Below are positions 62,599 to 64,000 of a DNA stretch of 64,000 nucleotides, piece by piece. A program made the translations under genes and the position numbers. The notes under the pieces were generated by a model. The model was not told where the DNA came from. It did no database searches and worked only from the letters and a program-made list of their open reading frames with translations. How positions within the stretch are numbered: position 1 is the stretch's first letter; every line of letters begins with the position of its first letter. The stretch covers positions 806,001 to 870,000 of the forward strand of contig CBDFHH010000004.1 of NCBI GenBank assembly GCA_965247665.1. The letters run 5' to 3'. Source of the DNA: CAUZWH01 sp965247665 (GTDB taxonomy: Bacteria > Pseudomonadota > Alphaproteobacteria > SHVV01).

Positions 62599-62626
62599 AT
62601 GACCGCCGCTGGTTAGGACAACGGGT

Positions 62627-63112
62627 ATGGCCGGCGACCGACGCCCTTCATTGTCTTCCGCGTTCGACGATATGCTCGAACGCAATTGGCAAGAGCTCGA
62701 CGGTATGTACGCCGGTACCGCCGATAGGACAGGCCGTCGCGAGCCCCGGGCGCCGTCGTTACCGAGCGCCGATTTTCAAACCCCGTTGTCGTCGGAACGG
62801 CCGATCGTGCAGCAGCTCAACGAACGATTCGGCGACAAATGGCGCTACGAGATCACGGACCGTCAGCGCGATGGCGACGACGTGGTCGTGCTATGCAAAC
62901 TGACGCTGCCCGAAAAGAACGTCACCAAAGCGCAATTCGGGCTCGCCCGTATCGGCCGCGCCGGCGGTGGATCGGCAGTCCACGGCAGCGCCGGGGGCGT
63001 GTCGTTTTCGCTGGGCGCGAGCGAATCCGGTGCGCTGGCAGGCGATACCGAGAACGCGGCGTATGAACGTGCGACCGACGACGCCCTCGCCAAATGCGCT
63101 GCGATGCTGTGA
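62627..63112 (+). CDS. Uncharacterised protein with Rad52-like pattern
   Basis: This is a 161-residue protein. The N-terminal 50 residues are variable. From residue 60 it reads VQQLNERFGDKWRYEITDRQ, DDVVVLCKLTLP, KAQFGLA and AYERATDDALAKCAAML, in the same order as Rad52-like annealing proteins (FG-W-I; QFG; A-TDALK). It is shorter than Rad52 and sits among metabolic genes, so this is a suggestion only. Confidence 0.45.
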   Translation: MAGDRRPSLSSAFDDMLERNWQELDGMYAGTADRTGRREPRAPSLPSADFQTPLSSERPIVQQLNERFGDKWRYEITDRQRDGDDVVVLCKLTLPEKNVTKAQFGLARIGRAGGGSAVHGSAGGVSFSLGASESGALAGDTENAAYERATDDALAKCAAML

Positions 63113-63155
63113 GCGCGGGGAGTCGCAAGCAACCCCTTGACGATGACGATCGGCA

Positions 63156-63611
63156 ATGCTGCGGCTAAATGAGCCGGCGCCACGCCTGCGCCTGCGCAAT
63201 CAGTGCGGCATCGCCACCGGACTTACCGAATTGCACGGCCACATCGTGGTCATGTGGTGGCAGCGCACCTTCGAACATTCCATTGCCGAAATCATCGCCA
63301 GGTCGTTTCGTGATCGTCACGCCGACCTTACGGCGCGAAACGCGACTATTCTCGGTATCAGCAGCGACCCCTCGGTGCGGATCGCTCGATTCCACGAATC
63401 CCTCGGACTCCCTTTCGATCTGCTGAGCGATGCCACGGGTGAAGCCGCCGCGGCCTATGGAGCGGCGGATTGGTGGCGGGCCGGCCCCGACTTGCCGCTA
63501 ACCTTCGTCATTGACGCCGGCGGGCTGATATGTGCCAGCCACCAAATCGACCGCGGACACGCGAATCATGTCGAGACGCTGCTGGCCGACGTCGCCCGCG
63601 CTGCAAATTGA
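63156..63611 (+). CDS. AhpC/TSA-like thioredoxin-fold protein lacking the peroxidatic cysteine
   Basis: This is a 151-residue protein. The peroxiredoxin order is visible: N-terminal LNEPAPRLRL, strand IVVMWWQ, helix FRDRHADL, ILGISSDPSVRIARFHESLGLPFDLLSD and PLTFVIDAGG. The usual TPGC site reads RTFEHSIAE, with no cysteine within the expected loop. It is probably not a peroxidase. It starts 43 bases after the preceding gene. Confidence 0.65.
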   Translation: MLRLNEPAPRLRLRNQCGIATGLTELHGHIVVMWWQRTFEHSIAEIIARSFRDRHADLTARNATILGISSDPSVRIARFHESLGLPFDLLSDATGEAAAAYGAADWWRAGPDLPLTFVIDAGGLICASHQIDRGHANHVETLLADVARAAN

Positions 63612-63779
63612 TCGCAAACCGGCCACGCTACGCGTCGCATCGATGATCGTTGTTCCGCTTGCTCCACTCTCGGCGCCCAAGGCCGCGAAATATGAGCGTG
63701 AAGCCGCCGGCCATATTCCGCCGGAGGAAGCGTCCCATACCCGCCGGCAAGGCGGCGGGATGGCGAACCAAGCGCCGCT

Positions 63780-64000
63780 CTAGGACTTCCTCGGCGGCTG
63801 GCGTCGATACTGCCAGCCGTCGCGGAACGCGCGCACCACGTGGTGCAGCAGATAGAACAGGATCGCCAGGATCACCAGCAGGATGATCGATAGCAGGCGG
63901 TCACCGAACCCCGAATCGATGATGGCACCGCCGCTGATAAGATGCTCGCTGAGCATGACAACCGCCTGGAGCGTAGCGCCCGCGAACAGGATCACCGCGA
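63780..64000 (-). CDS. Small membrane protein, possibly partial
   Basis: This protein of at least 71 residues has two hydrophobic segments (ILFAGATLQAVVML and LLSIILLVILAILFYLL) and a basic C-terminus ending QYRRQPPRKS. The reading frame is open to the window edge, so the start is unknown (GTG at 63995 is possible). I do not recognise it. Confidence 0.5.
   Translation of the reverse strand, partial: AVILFAGATLQAVVMLSEHLISGGAIIDSGFGDRLLSIILLVILAILFYLLHHVVRAFRDGWQYRRQPPRKS

Overview
The window looks like a chromosome segment of a high-GC alphaproteobacterium, probably Rhodospirillales-like. The evidence is gene order and family type: fabH-ihfA-MerR, rplM-rpsI followed by argC, an LL-diaminopimelate/alanine-type aminotransferase followed by hom, class II fructose bisphosphatase and recJ, an alphaproteobacterial CtaA, and frequent GTG/TTG starts with ATGA/GTGA overlaps. 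No rRNA, CRISPR array or integrase was seen. Two tRNAs (Pro-GGG and Glu-TTC) are present.

Layout. 1-1537: end of fabH, ihfA, a MerR regulator and tRNA-Pro. 1841-16622: a catabolic region with a secreted dienelactone-hydrolase-like protein, a cobalt-type nitrile hydratase operon followed by a broken YbjQ gene, an orphan molybdenum hydroxylase large subunit, a Rieske oxygenase, an NMT1/THI5-type binding protein, a DehI-like protein overlapping a TPP enzyme with a damaged 3' end, a D-aminoacylase-family hydrolase, and two tandem SDRs. 16793-32446: mostly housekeeping genes (ChaC-like, ctaA, cutA, metY, crotonase, thioesterase, rplM-rpsI, argC, gamma carbonic anhydrase, an OmpA-like lipoprotein, aminotransferase, hom, glpX, recJ) ending at tRNA-Glu. 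32693-37190: a GST, a broken IS630 element, a DMT transporter, a reductive-dehalogenase/QueG-like iron-sulfur protein, and fragments of two more genes.

37200-57090 is an accessory segment of visibly lower GC and different codon use. It is bounded on the left by truncated genes (including a TRAP DctP fragment) and on the right by an IS3 remnant. It carries an alcohol dehydrogenase and a TenA-family protein, a divergent GntR regulator with an M20 peptidase homologue, a luciferase-like flavin oxidoreductase and an alpha/beta hydrolase, then an HDAC-like deacylase, a complete BMP-type ABC importer and a second orphan molybdenum hydroxylase. On the opposite strand is an HcnABC-like (opine/amino-acid oxidase type) three-subunit flavoenzyme with a THI5/NMT1-like protein that lacks a signal peptide. 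TenA, M20, THI5-like and a BMP importer together suggest uptake and breakdown or salvage of a nitrogen heterocycle, possibly a thiamine-type pyrimidine. This is inference, and it is the best candidate here for an undescribed system.

57107-64000 returns to high-GC chromosome: dgcN-dgcA (N-acetyl-D-glutamate route), a CobW GTPase with a small CxxC partner, a polysaccharide-deacetylase-family protein, an isochorismatase-family amidase, a protein whose C-terminal half recalls Rad52-like annealing proteins, a thioredoxin-fold protein lacking the peroxidatic cysteine, and the end of a small membrane protein.
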